From: an uncultured Eggerthellaceae bacterium | Lineage (GTDB): Bacteria; Actinomycetota; Coriobacteriia; Coriobacteriales; Eggerthellaceae | Reading direction: 5' to 3' | Length of the DNA stretch: 31,874 bases | NCBI GenBank assembly: GCA_958454405.1 | Contig: CAUEBO010000029.1 | Location: 1 to 31,874 of the forward strand | Shown here: piece after piece, positions 1 through 7,635 of the stretch | Numbering within the stretch: the stretch's first letter is position 1 | Layout of the letters: every line of letters begins with the position of its first letter | Notes under the pieces: model-generated | What the model saw: only the letters and a program-made list of their open reading frames with translations | Told to the model about the DNA's origin: nothing | Databases searched by the model: none | Made by a program: the position numbers and the translations under genes

Positions 1-855
1 ATCGTGGGCAAGGAGTTCGGGCCGTTCGTGCGGGAGTACACGTTCAAGGATCTGGAGATCTGCGCGCTGGGGTGCAACGCCGGCTACGACGGCAAGACCG
101 ACCTCGAGTACGTCAACGAGCACGACGCCGCGAACCCCGACCTCAAGGTGCTGCCCATCTTCGGCGTGCCGCTGACGGTGCACGAGGAGATGACGCGCGC
201 GCTGGACTACGGCTACAACTACGACGGCTCGCTGCACTACGGCTTCGAGATCCGCCTGCACGCTCCGTTCAAGATGAGCGACCGTGTGGAGACGTTCGTC
301 ACCCAGGATGCGCTGTACGACCGCGGCGAGGGCCGCGGGTGCCTGTCGAAGCAGACGGGCCGCTCCTACTCCTCCGACGGAACACTCTTGTGCGAGACCG
401 AGACGTGGGACGTGTGCATCTACGACGGCGGCTGGGGAGGCCCCAAGCCGCCGAAGGACATCGTCGAGATGCCCGACCGCGCGCCCGACGCCGTGGTGGA
501 GGAGACCTTGCCCCTCAACATGCCGCTCATCTACCGATTGATGGGGGATTGGCACCAGCAGCACGTCGATTGGGCGTATACTGAGCAGACCGGCCTCGCA
601 CGGCCCATCGCGCACGGCGTGAGTTTGGGCGGCTTCTCCATGCGCCATATCATCGGGTCGTTCTTCCCCGGAGAGCCCGAGCGCATGAAGCGATTCAAGA
701 CCCGCATCACGTCGCCGGTGCTGCCCGGCACGACGCTCCAGACCCGCATGTGGCAGGTCGGCGAGCGCGAGATCCGCTTCCAGCTCGTCGACGCGGACGC
801 CGACGAGACGGGGGCGAAGCCTCATTTGAACTTCGGCATCTGCGAATGGGAATAG
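1..855 (+). CDS. MaoC-type enoyl-CoA hydratase, 5' end cut by the window
   Basis: A two-hot-dog hydratase of the MaoC / hydratase-2 family, which hydrates trans-2-enoyl-CoA thioesters in the cytoplasm. Numbered from the GTG at base 4, the second half carries G181-D182-W-H-Q-Q-H187-V-D189 followed by a PIAHG stretch. This matches the hydratase-2 motif (G-D-x-N-P-x-H-x-D), so the catalytic Asp and His are kept although the usual N-P is H-Q. The frame is open to base 1 and reads IVGKEFGP; relatives usually have a few residues before this, so the true start probably lies upstream. A GTG start at base 4 (283 aa) cannot be excluded because no ribosome binding site is visible. A hairpin follows the stop, so it is probably not cotranscribed with the transporter. 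The exact substrate is unknown. Confidence 0.85.
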   Translation: MVGKEFGPFVREYTFKDLEICALGCNAGYDGKTDLEYVNEHDAANPDLKVLPIFGVPLTVHEEMTRALDYGYNYDGSLHYGFEIRLHAPFKMSDRVETFVTQDALYDRGEGRGCLSKQTGRSYSSDGTLLCETETWDVCIYDGGWGGPKPPKDIVEMPDRAPDAVVEETLPLNMPLIYRLMGDWHQQHVDWAYTEQTGLARPIAHGVSLGGFSMRHIIGSFFPGEPERMKRFKTRITSPVLPGTTLQTRMWQVGEREIRFQLVDADADETGAKPHLNFGICEWE

Positions 856-863
856 GGCTTGCC

Positions 864-895
864 GCGCGGGCGCGGCCTCGGCGCCGTGCCCGCGC
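864..895 (+). terminator. GC-rich hairpin after the MaoC gene
   Basis: GCGCGGGC (864-871) pairs perfectly with GCCCGCGC (888-895), nine bases after the MaoC stop. There is no T-tract, so intrinsic termination is only suggested. Confidence 0.4.
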
Positions 896-1002
896 ATCGC
901 CCGCCGCGCACCTCGAACGTCTTCATGATGGATCGGCAACGGGATTTCCTCGAAGGCAACCTCGTTGCGGATGCATAGGGAAAGACGAGAAGGCGGTGCA
1001 CT

Positions 1003-2445
1003 ATGGTCCAGAACGTGAAACAGCGAACGAAGGTTGCAAGCCCTCCCGCGCAAGCGGCCGATGCGGTCGTGCAGATCGGCGGCGACGTGGTGGAATCGGT
1101 GAAGCGATCGGCCAAGAGGACGCTCGACGACGTCGCCATGACGCCGTTTCTGCGCAAGATAGCGTTCTTCTCGAGCGGCGGATCGTTCCTGGACGGCTAC
1201 GTGCTCTCGCTCATCGGCGTCGCGCTCACCCAGATCACGCCGATGTTCAACCTCGACACGTTCTGGAGCGGGGCCATCGGCGCATCGGTCATGCTGGGCA
1301 TCTTCGTGGGCACGATAGCGGGCGGGTACCTGACCGACCTCATCGGGCGCAGGAAGATGTTCATCATCGACATCGTGGCCATCGGCGTGTTCTCCATTCT
1401 GAGCATGTTCTGCTCGACGCCGCTCGAGCTCGTCTTGGCGCGGTTCTTCATCGGCGTGTTCGTGGGGGCCGACTATCCCATCGCCACCTCGCTCATCGCG
1501 GAGTTCACGCCCAAGAAGCACCGCTCCATATCCATGGGGCTCGTGTCCGCCGCATGGTACCTGGGGGCGACGGTGGCGGCGTTCGTCGGCTACTTCCTCT
1601 ACAGCGTTCCCGACGGCTGGATGTGGATGCTGGGCAGCGCCGTGATCCCGTGCGTCATCCTGCTCGTCGGGCGCCACGACATCCCCGAATCCCCCCGTTG
1701 GCTCGCCCAGAAGGGCCGCCACGAGGAAGCCGACGCGGTCATGCGGCGCGTGTTCGGCGAGGGGGTCGAGCTTGAGCCCGAAGAGCCGGCGAGCAAGGCG
1801 AAGCTGTCCAAAGTATTCTCAGGCGGCTACGGCAAGCGCATCGTGTTCCTGGGCATCCTGACGCTGTGCCAGGTGGTGCCCATGTACGCCATCTACACGT
1901 TCGGACCGGACATCATGACGGCGTTCGGGTTGGGAGAGGGCCACGAGGCCATCCTCGGCGAGAGCGCGGTCAGCCTGTTCTTCCTCATCGGCTCCATCCC
2001 GGCCATGTTCTGGCTGAACTCCATGGGCCGCCGGCCGCTGCTCATCCGCTCGCTCGCGCTCATGGCCGTGGGCCTGGTCGTGCTCGGCCTGTTCCCGGGC
2101 GCTCCCATCGTGGTGATCATCCTCGGGTTCGGCCTGTACGCGTTCTTCAGCGGAGGCCCCGGCATCCTGCAGTGGCTCTATCCCAACGAGCTGTTCCCCA
2201 CCGAGGTGCGGGCCACGGCCGTAGGCGTAGCCATCGCCTTCTCGCGCATCGGCACCATCGTGGCCACGTACGGCACGCCGCTGTTCCTGGCGGCCTTCGG
2301 CATCGGCCCCACCATGCTGGTGGCAGCGGGCCTCGTCATCCTTGGCCTGGTGCTCTCCATCTTCATGGCGCCCGAGACGAAGGGGCGCTCGCTCGTGGAG
2401 ACGAGCTCGCTCGACGAGGGGGACGCGAGCCCGCGCAGGGCGTAA
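1003..2445 (+). CDS. MFS transporter (sugar-porter / metabolite:H+ symporter type)
   Basis: 480-aa, 12-helix major facilitator in the cytoplasmic membrane. A hydrophilic N-terminus of about 50 residues precedes TM1, which contains an Asp (FLDGY) typical of metabolite:proton symporters. The TM2-TM3 loop has the MFS signature G-x3-D-x2-GRRK. Further sugar-porter marks are PESPRWL before the central loop, MGRRPLL in the second half, and PETKG at the end. The substrate cannot be read from sequence; organic or aromatic acids and polyols are all plausible. The start is the first ATG of the frame, with only a weak AAGGCGG-like site upstream. A hairpin separates it from the MaoC gene and a palindromic element follows it, so it looks monocistronic. 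Confidence 0.85.
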   Translation: MVQNVKQRTKVASPPAQAADAVVQIGGDVVESVKRSAKRTLDDVAMTPFLRKIAFFSSGGSFLDGYVLSLIGVALTQITPMFNLDTFWSGAIGASVMLGIFVGTIAGGYLTDLIGRRKMFIIDIVAIGVFSILSMFCSTPLELVLARFFIGVFVGADYPIATSLIAEFTPKKHRSISMGLVSAAWYLGATVAAFVGYFLYSVPDGWMWMLGSAVIPCVILLVGRHDIPESPRWLAQKGRHEEADAVMRRVFGEGVELEPEEPASKAKLSKVFSGGYGKRIVFLGILTLCQVVPMYAIYTFGPDIMTAFGLGEGHEAILGESAVSLFFLIGSIPAMFWLNSMGRRPLLIRSLALMAVGLVVLGLFPGAPIVVIILGFGLYAFFSGGPGILQWLYPNELFPTEVRATAVGVAIAFSRIGTIVATYGTPLFLAAFGIGPTMLVAAGLVILGLVLSIFMAPETKGRSLVETSSLDEGDASPRRA

Positions 2446-2577
2446 GGGAAGCGCCGCGCGACAACCTCGCCCGCCCGCCAACCGCCTGGGCGTGCGAGGG
2501 CATCGGCGGGGCGAAACGAGCGCGCGTATCGCATTCGCCGTCGCAGTGGCTCCCCATGCTTGTTCGGCGCATCGATA

Positions 2578-2727
2578 TGCAGCAAAATCGGGGTTTTGGC
2601 AGTTCGAGCCATACGATTTCGAGAAAGGGAGAACGCGACCAGGGCTTTTGCTCGGTCGCGTTTCGCCGGAAGGCCTCCAATCGCGTTGAAAACGTTCGAG
2701 TACTGCCAGAAACCCGATTTTGCTGCA
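2578..2727. repeat. 150-bp palindromic element (family 2, copy A)
   Basis: The ends are a 25-bp inverted repeat, 23/25 identical: 2578-2602 (starts TGCAGCAAAATC) against 2703-2727 (ends GATTTTGCTGCA). In the middle AACGCGACC (2632-2640) pairs perfectly with GGTCGCGTT (2654-2662). The central 23 bases (2635-2657, GCGACCAGGGCTTTTG...CGGTC) match 19/23 with the centre of a similar element at 24767-24909. It is richer in A/T than its surroundings. It lies between the 3' ends of the MFS gene and the convergent nuclease-fold gene and fills most of that 346-base gap. No ORF inside looks real. It could be a non-autonomous mobile element, a structured RNA or a bidirectional terminator. Confidence 0.75.
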
Positions 2728-2743
2728 CATGGCCTTGAGGAAA

Positions 2744-2762
2744 CGTGCGCGCAAAGCGCACG
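2744..2762 (-). terminator. Hairpin after the nuclease-fold gene
   Basis: CGTGCGC (2744-2750) pairs with GCGCACG (2756-2762) around a 5-base loop. Read on the minus strand it follows the stop of the DUF559-like gene and is followed by TTTCC, a short and imperfect T-tract. Confidence 0.4.
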
Positions 2763-2791
2763 CGGAAAGCAGGCTGTGCACGTGAAAATCT

Positions 2792-3787
2792 TCATCGTTC
2801 GCCGAAAAAGGAGCCTGTCAGCATGCCGTGCAACTCATGCTGGGCTTTTCGCCAGCCGTCTCCGCCTGTGCAAAGCCGCTTGTCCATGCGCCTTGCCAGC
2901 AACCGTGCGATCTCGTCGAGCTCGATGAGGTTCCACACCGTTCTGCCCGTGATCGATACCACCGTGGTGCCCCGCGCCAGCAGGTCGTTTCTCCTTCTTG
3001 CGTCATCTGCCATTTTCGAGCGGCTGCCGTGATGCAGGAAGCTGTCGTATTCGACGGCGATGTCGGCGGCCGGCCACAAGAGATCGCAACGGTAGCGTTT
3101 GTCGGAAGGCTTGAGACAGGCTTGCTTCTTGAAGTCGGCCCTTCCGTTCATCACGGGGCGCGGCAAGCCGTACCCGCCAAGCCGCGGGGGCAGGCAGAAC
3201 AGCAGGACGATGGCCGTTTCCATGGGCGAAGCCGATCCGGGCGCGATGTATCGCACTGCTTGCTGGGCTTTCGCCAGACCCGGCATGCGCTCTGCCTTGA
3301 GCAGGAACCGTTCCAACTGCTTGACGGTGGTGAAAGGGCTCTCTCGGTCGAAGTCGACGATGTCGACGGTTTCTATGCCGTAGATGCCGCACAGCTCGTC
3401 CCCCAGCTTGATGAGCCGAGGGTAGTCCAGCGTCTCCGCCATCTGCACGAAGGCGAGCTCCGGGGAGGACGAGAACGTCCCTGCGATGACGGGCAGGAAC
3501 GAGCGGGCGGGGAAGGGACCGGATCGCACGTGGCATCGCGCGGCGGCGCATCGCATTCTGCGCTCGTCGCTCGACACGAGAAGGTGCACGGGAGGCGTGA
3601 GGAACCCGAGCCCGGAACCAGCGAGCCTGTCGATGTCCTCGCGCGTCACTTTGCCGGCAGACGGAAGCGCGATCCCGTCGCGGCGAGGAAGCCGTTTTCG
3701 GCGATCGGCCGCGGTCGTCGCAAGCGGCTCCGCCTTTGCGTAAGCGAGCCATTCCAAAGCGGAAGTGTGACTGAGGTACATATTCAT
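2792..3787 (-). CDS. DUF559/AbiEi-like protein with restriction-endonuclease fold
   Basis: 331 aa, no signal peptide or membrane segment. The C-terminal third resembles the DUF559/Vsr-like (PD-(D/E)XK) domain that ends many actinobacterial AbiEi-type proteins. It has S-P-M-E190-T at the start of a helix, GLPRP at 207-211, C-D235-LLWP, AVE246-YD248 and H252-H253, then D-x2-RR-x-DLLARG. The N-terminal two thirds follow the usual layout of these proteins (SH-x-SALEW near residues 6-13, then FLTPPVHLLVSSD and FSSSPELAFVQMAE). Such proteins are scattered as single genes in Coriobacteriia. Roles in DNA repair, defence or as an antitoxin have been suggested from the fold; none is shown here. A second ATG two codons in (3781) is an equally possible start. 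It stands alone, with five 11-bp repeats upstream and a palindromic element beyond its 3' end. Confidence 0.6.
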   Translation of the reverse strand: MNMYLSHTSALEWLAYAKAEPLATTAADRRKRLPRRDGIALPSAGKVTREDIDRLAGSGLGFLTPPVHLLVSSDERRMRCAAARCHVRSGPFPARSFLPVIAGTFSSSPELAFVQMAETLDYPRLIKLGDELCGIYGIETVDIVDFDRESPFTTVKQLERFLLKAERMPGLAKAQQAVRYIAPGSASPMETAIVLLFCLPPRLGGYGLPRPVMNGRADFKKQACLKPSDKRYRCDLLWPAADIAVEYDSFLHHGSRSKMADDARRRNDLLARGTTVVSITGRTVWNLIELDEIARLLARRMDKRLCTGGDGWRKAQHELHGMLTGSFFGER

Positions 3788-3856
3788 AGCGAAAGGATAG
3801 CATGGGGCATCAATGTGTTGCGAGCGCGTCGACCAGCTGTTTACCAGGTGTTATGT

Positions 3857-3911
3857 CGCGTAGAATCCGCGCTAGAGCCGCGTTGGAGCCGCGTTGGAGC
3901 CGCGTGGAATT
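3857..3911. repeat. Five 11-bp tandem repeats
   Basis: Five consecutive 11-base units each begin CGCG: CGCGTAGAATC, CGCGCTAGAGC, CGCGTTGGAGC (twice, identical) and CGCGTGGAATT. The period is about one helical turn. They lie between the GNAT stop and the nuclease-fold start, 70-124 bases upstream of the latter on the minus strand. Confidence 0.7.
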
Positions 3912-3915
3912 CCCG

Positions 3916-4407
3916 CTAGATCGAACGGCTTCCTTGCTTGATTGGCTGAGGATTTTGCGTGTCGGCGCCGTAGAGGCGCACGGGGGCGCCTTCGTCGTCG
4001 ACGGCCATGCAGACGAACTCCCATCCGCACCGCTCGTACAACCCCACGTGATCGGTGATCAGGTACAGGCGGTCGCAGCCGCGCGCGCCCAGGTCGGCTC
4101 GCGCGAAGTCGAGCAGCTGCCGCGCCAGCCCGCAGCCGCGCCGCGAGGGCTCCACGTACAGCGCGCAGAGGTTGGGGGAGAGGTCGGTGCGGTCGTGGAA
4201 ATCGTTGTCGATGACGCCCGCGCCGGCTGCGATGGCGTTTGCACCGTCGAGCGCAACGTACCATTGCTCCGTCCCGTCGGGGCGGGCGCGGCACGCTTCC
4301 ATGCTGGTGCGGTAGGCTTCTGCGGGAATGCCCCAGCGCTCCGAGAACCAGCGCGCAGCCTCGTCGAACAGCTCGGGATGGTCGCGCAGGCAGGTGATGG
4401 CGCCCAT
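3916..4407 (-). CDS. GNAT-family N-acetyltransferase
   Basis: 163 aa, a single GNAT domain. The acetyl-CoA binding motif A is clear: LYVEPSRRGCGLARQLLDFA, containing the R-x-x-G-x-G/A pyrophosphate loop. Motif B follows (YLITDHVGLYERCGWEF) and ends in the typical Y-x-x-x-GF/W turn. GNATs move an acetyl group from acetyl-CoA to an amine; the acceptor here is unknown. The ATG at 4407 is preceded by AAGGAG at a spacing of six. It is divergent from the membrane protein gene at 4521, the two sharing a 113-base region. Confidence 0.85.
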   Translation of the reverse strand: MGAITCLRDHPELFDEAARWFSERWGIPAEAYRTSMEACRARPDGTEQWYVALDGANAIAAGAGVIDNDFHDRTDLSPNLCALYVEPSRRGCGLARQLLDFARADLGARGCDRLYLITDHVGLYERCGWEFVCMAVDDEGAPVRLYGADTQNPQPIKQGSRSI

Positions 4408-4485
4408 GAATGCTCCTTGTCGGTCGTCTCGTTTCGGAACAGGGTATCACGAACGCCGTCTGCGCGGCGGTTGCGCAGCCGTTGC

Positions 4486-4514
4486 TTGTTGGGTGGACGA
4501 GGCGATCGTACACT
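4486..4514 (+). promoter_or_regulatory. Candidate promoter of the membrane-protein gene
   Basis: TTGTTG (4486-4491), a 17-base spacer, then TACACT (4509-4514). The expected transcription start falls on or next to the ATG at 4521, which would make the mRNA leaderless or nearly so. Confidence 0.4.
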
Positions 4515-4520
4515 GGAGGC

Positions 4521-5807
4521 ATGATGAGAAGCCTTCCCGACAGCAAGCAGGCCGTCCGTTCGGCCGTCCGGCGGCTGGACGACTGGACGCGCCGGCCGTT
4601 TGACGCGGGGTATCGCTGGGGGCTGCCGCTCGCGTTTTTCGCGGGGCTCTGCCTTGCGCTGCCGACGGGCGCGGGGTTCGCGCTGTTCCTGCCGTTCGCG
4701 CTCGCCTTCGGCGTGAAAGCCGTGCGCGTGTCGCAGTGCATCCATCGGCTCGACTTCGTGCGGATCGTCGAAGAGGACGGAGTGGCTCGCCTCGACACCG
4801 AGGCCGACCGGCTGCAGCGCGCTTGGGTGCTGGGCTGCGTCTCCCTCGTGGGCCTGGCGGCTGCGCTGTTGGCCGCCCGCGCGGCGATCGCTCTCGTGCC
4901 GGGCGCGGCGCTTTCGGGCTCCATCGCGCTGTACCTCGGCTTCGCCGCTGTGCTGCTGGGTGGGTTCCTGCTGCTCTACTACGCAGCGCTGCGCTTCGAC
5001 AGCGGGCTCGCGCGCGGTTTGGCCAGCGTGGCGGTCACGTTGCCGGCGTTCTTCGTCATCGTGGCCGTGATCGTCACGCTGCTGTCGTGGCTGACCGCGT
5101 TCATGGGAAGCATCGGCCTGTCGGTCGAGAGCGCCATCGCCGGAGGCTTCTCGTGGGTGTACGACGTCCAGCGCGTCCTCGGCTCGGCGACCGACTATTT
5201 CGTCCGGCAGGACGGCGTGGTTATCGGCGGCTCCATCGTGTTCGCCGCCGTGCTTCTGCTGTTGTACGCCTACACGGTGCCGTACTACTGGATGCGCAGC
5301 GTGGCGCGCTGGTTCAAGGGCCTTGGCCTCGCGGCGGTGGTGTTCTCGGGCGCGGCCATCGTGTTCGCGGGCGCTTGGCTGGTGGACGTGCAACGATGGG
5401 CGGCGGCGGGCGAAAGCGGACAGCTCGCCCATGTCCTCGACCTCGACCTCGTGGGCGACAAGGCCCAGGTGCTCGCCGACTACCGCGCCGACGACCTCGT
5501 GGCGCTTGTGAAGGCGTTCGTGCTTCCCTATACCGTGGGCGTGTTCGTGGCGAACGCCGTGGTGGCCTACCGCCGGGCAAGGGCGAAGCGCGAAAGCGAT
5601 GCGATCCTCGACGAGTTCGCCGGCGCGGGCGCCGTGGACGAGACGTCCCTGCCCGAGCTTGAGAAGCGCTACCTGTTCTTCGGCGGCCGCCGCACGCTGT
5701 GGGACATCGCCCTGCGCTCCGTAGGCCGCGACGTGCCCCTGCCGCACCCCTTCGCACCCCGCAAGCTCACCTGGAAGGAGCGCTTGACGGGGGAGCTGGA
5801 GGAATGA
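4521..5807 (+). CDS. Polytopic membrane protein of unknown function
   Basis: 428 aa. I do not recognise a family. After about 35 charged residues there are roughly eight hydrophobic segments: two near 38-65, then near 105-130, 135-155, 165-195 and 230-255, one near 270-290, and one near 345-365. The last 60 residues are hydrophilic and charged, and probably cytoplasmic. No catalytic or transport motif stands out. The frame is open upstream to 4410, but the ATG at 4521 is chosen because CTGGAGG lies just before it and because translation before it would cross the candidate promoter. It is divergent from the GNAT gene and convergent with the crotonase gene, with two hairpins between. Confidence 0.7.
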   Translation: MMRSLPDSKQAVRSAVRRLDDWTRRPFDAGYRWGLPLAFFAGLCLALPTGAGFALFLPFALAFGVKAVRVSQCIHRLDFVRIVEEDGVARLDTEADRLQRAWVLGCVSLVGLAAALLAARAAIALVPGAALSGSIALYLGFAAVLLGGFLLLYYAALRFDSGLARGLASVAVTLPAFFVIVAVIVTLLSWLTAFMGSIGLSVESAIAGGFSWVYDVQRVLGSATDYFVRQDGVVIGGSIVFAAVLLLLYAYTVPYYWMRSVARWFKGLGLAAVVFSGAAIVFAGAWLVDVQRWAAAGESGQLAHVLDLDLVGDKAQVLADYRADDLVALVKAFVLPYTVGVFVANAVVAYRRARAKRESDAILDEFAGAGAVDETSLPELEKRYLFFGGRRTLWDIALRSVGRDVPLPHPFAPRKLTWKERLTGELEE

Positions 5808-5810
5808 GAA

Positions 5811-5842
5811 AGCCCCCGGACGCGTCCAAGCATGCGGGGGCT
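5811..5842. terminator. Hairpin between convergent genes
   Basis: AGCCCCCG (5811-5818) pairs with CGGGGGCT (5835-5842). On the minus strand the stem is followed by TTTCTC, so it best serves as terminator of the crotonase gene, and it may work in both directions. Confidence 0.6.
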
Positions 5843-5846
5843 GATC

Positions 5847-5874
5847 GCGGGCATCGAAGTCATCCGATGCCCGC
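5847..5874. terminator. Second hairpin between convergent genes
   Basis: A perfect 10-bp stem, GCGGGCATCG (5847-5856) with CGATGCCCGC (5865-5874), and an 8-base loop. There is no T-tract on either side. It probably supports termination at this convergent junction. Confidence 0.5.
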
Positions 5875-5898
5875 GCGCTAGGGGCGAAGCCGTGCGGG

Positions 5899-6684
5899 CT
5901 ACCTGCCCTGCCAGTTCGGCGTGCGCTTCTCGACGAAGGCGGCAGGGCCTTCGATGCCGTCCTCGGTCTTCTCCAGGAAGCGGTAGGCGGCGTCGGAGTA
6001 GCGCATGGCGTCCTCTTCGGACATCTGGTCGGCGGCGTGCACGATGTACTTGGTCCACTTGAGCGCCAGGGGAGCGTTGACCAGGCAGGCCTCGGCCAGC
6101 TCGATGGCCTTGTCCATGACTTCCTCGGCCGGCACGACGTAGTTGATGAGGCCCAGCGCCTTGGCTTCGTCGGCCTTGATCTTCTTGCCGGTGAGCAGCA
6201 GCTCCATGCAGTCCTTGCGGTTGATGTCGCGGGCCAGGCGCACGAGGCCGCCGGTGGAGGCGATGATGCCCAGGCCCACCTCGGTGCAGCCGAACTTGGC
6301 GCGCTCGGAGGCCACCACCATGTCGCAGGACAGGGCGATCTCCATGCCGCCGCCGGCTGCGGAGCCGTTGCAGGCGCAGATGACGGGCTTGGAGCACAAG
6401 CGAGCGGTCAGGCCGCCGAAGCCGTGCTCGGTCACGGTCTGGCACTCGCCGCCTTCGCTGAGCTCGGAGAGGTCCTCGCCGGCGCAGAACACCTTGCCGG
6501 TGCCGGTGACGATGATCGCGCGCACCGCGGGATCAAGCTCGGCGTTGTTCATGATGTTCTCCATGGCTTTGGAGGTGACGCCGTTGAGGGCGTTCGCCAC
6601 GTCAGGGCGGTTGATGCGGATGATCAGCAGGCCGTCCTCGCGAAGTTCGGATACGACGGTGTCGGTACCATAGTAATCTGCCAT
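5899..6684 (-). CDS. Enoyl-CoA hydratase/isomerase (crotonase), CaiD-like
   Basis: 261 aa, a full-length crotonase. The oxyanion-hole segments are FCAGEDL (66-72) and AAGGG (109-113). Both acid residues of true hydratases are present: E115 (GGGME) and E135 (CTEVG), so hydration of an enoyl-CoA is likely. The tail (IEGPxAFxEKRxPxWxGR) and the exact length resemble CaiD, the crotonobetainyl-CoA hydratase of carnitine metabolism, but this tail also occurs in other crotonases, so the substrate is unsure. The frame stays open upstream to 7155, but the ATG at 6684 follows a strong AAGGAGG and gives the family length. It faces away from fixC across a 950-base gap, and pairing with FixCX would fit a caiD/fix-like pathway. 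Confidence 0.88.
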   Translation of the reverse strand: MADYYGTDTVVSELREDGLLIIRINRPDVANALNGVTSKAMENIMNNAELDPAVRAIIVTGTGKVFCAGEDLSELSEGGECQTVTEHGFGGLTARLCSKPVICACNGSAAGGGMEIALSCDMVVASERAKFGCTEVGLGIIASTGGLVRLARDINRKDCMELLLTGKKIKADEAKALGLINYVVPAEEVMDKAIELAEACLVNAPLALKWTKYIVHAADQMSEEDAMRYSDAAYRFLEKTEDGIEGPAAFVEKRTPNWQGR

Positions 6685-7635
6685 TGCTCCTCCTTGGATT
6701 GTCGCGATCTTCTTCCAGGTGCCGCGCGATGCGGCGTCGGGCGGATCGGTTGCAGCTCGATGCCCGGCGCTTCCCGTGCACGTTCGAAGAACTGCTTTCA
6801 GGATAGGGCCCGCCGGCCGCCGGCCGCATCGCAAGCAGGGAGGTAAATCCTCGATACCTAAAAACCGAGCATCGCAAAAAAAGCAGTAGACGCCTTGCGG
6901 CGACCGGCGGATGCGCTCGCCTGCGCGCGGCGCGGGCTTTCGGCCCTCGGCTTCGAGCCTTGCCCCTGCGGGCCTGTTCGGACGGGCGGCCCCGTATAGC
7001 CAAAAGATGAGTAGGGGAGGTTTCACGGCCGTTTTGCGATGGCGCGGCGGCTTGGAAACGGCATACTCTCCCCGAAGCGCGCGACCCCGACGCTGCGGCT
7101 CGACGTCCGTCGCGCAGGCGCGACGGACGGTTCGGGCCTGTTCGCGGCCGCTCACCGAGGGTGCGAACTGGTTGCCGACCGAACTTCAAGCGACGGACTG
7201 CGAGAACTCCGCCGTCGTTTAAAGTGTATGCGCCCTTTGGCGTGCTCGGCTGGATGGGCGCACGGCCGCACCGAGCCGGCGCTTCGTCTGCCGGCATTGC
7301 GGACGGGCGCGATCGGGCGCTCGGACGACGGGCGGCTCGATGGGGGATGTGAAGGTTGTGCTTCTGACCCTAGCGGCATCGCTGCAAAACGCGATAGAAT
7401 AGCCGCCGGGGTTGCGGCTTCCGCGCAAAGGCCGTTTGCGCGGGGGCGCGTTGCCAGGGCTGCAGCTTCGAGCGTGCGACCGCGGAGCAGGGCCGCCGTC
7501 GGCAGGGGTTTCCATGCCCTTGCCCGATGAAACGGCGCTGCTGCGCGTTCTGCATGTTCGGGGAGCGCAGTCTGGGGGGCTGAGGAGGTCCCGAACGGCC
7601 CACAAGGGACTTTGGTATCGAGAAAGGATGAGATA
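6685..7635. other. 951-base gene-free region between the crotonase and fixC
   Basis: Several frames are open (for example 7039-7530 on plus), but their translations are Arg/Ala-rich low-complexity text with no motif, as expected by chance at this GC content. Visible structure: an imperfect operator-like dyad AGGTA-N9-TACCT (6841-6845 / 6855-6859), an A-rich patch near 6870-6890, a strong hairpin at 7104-7129, and a small dyad ATCGC-N8-GCGAT near 7377-7394. It must hold the promoters of both divergent genes, but I cannot place them firmly. Confidence 0.5.
7104..7129. other. Strong 12-bp hairpin in the long gap
   Basis: CGTCCGTCGCGC (7104-7115) pairs perfectly with GCGCGACGGACG (7118-7129) across two bases. 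There is no T-tract and no gene ends nearby. It could be part of a structured leader, a small RNA or a decayed element. Confidence 0.5.

Noticed and set aside
2578..2727. CRISPR-like or IS-end interpretation of the palindromic elements
   Set aside because: There is no regular repeat-spacer array and no transposase gene, whole or broken, inside or beside the elements.
4410..4520. Longer start for the membrane-protein gene
   Set aside because: The extra 37 residues would be translated from within the candidate promoter and have no ribosome binding site.
7039..7530. Open frame of 163 codons in the long gap
   Set aside because: The translation is Arg/Ala/Gly-rich with no domain, no ribosome binding site and no hydrophobic pattern, and it crosses a strong hairpin.
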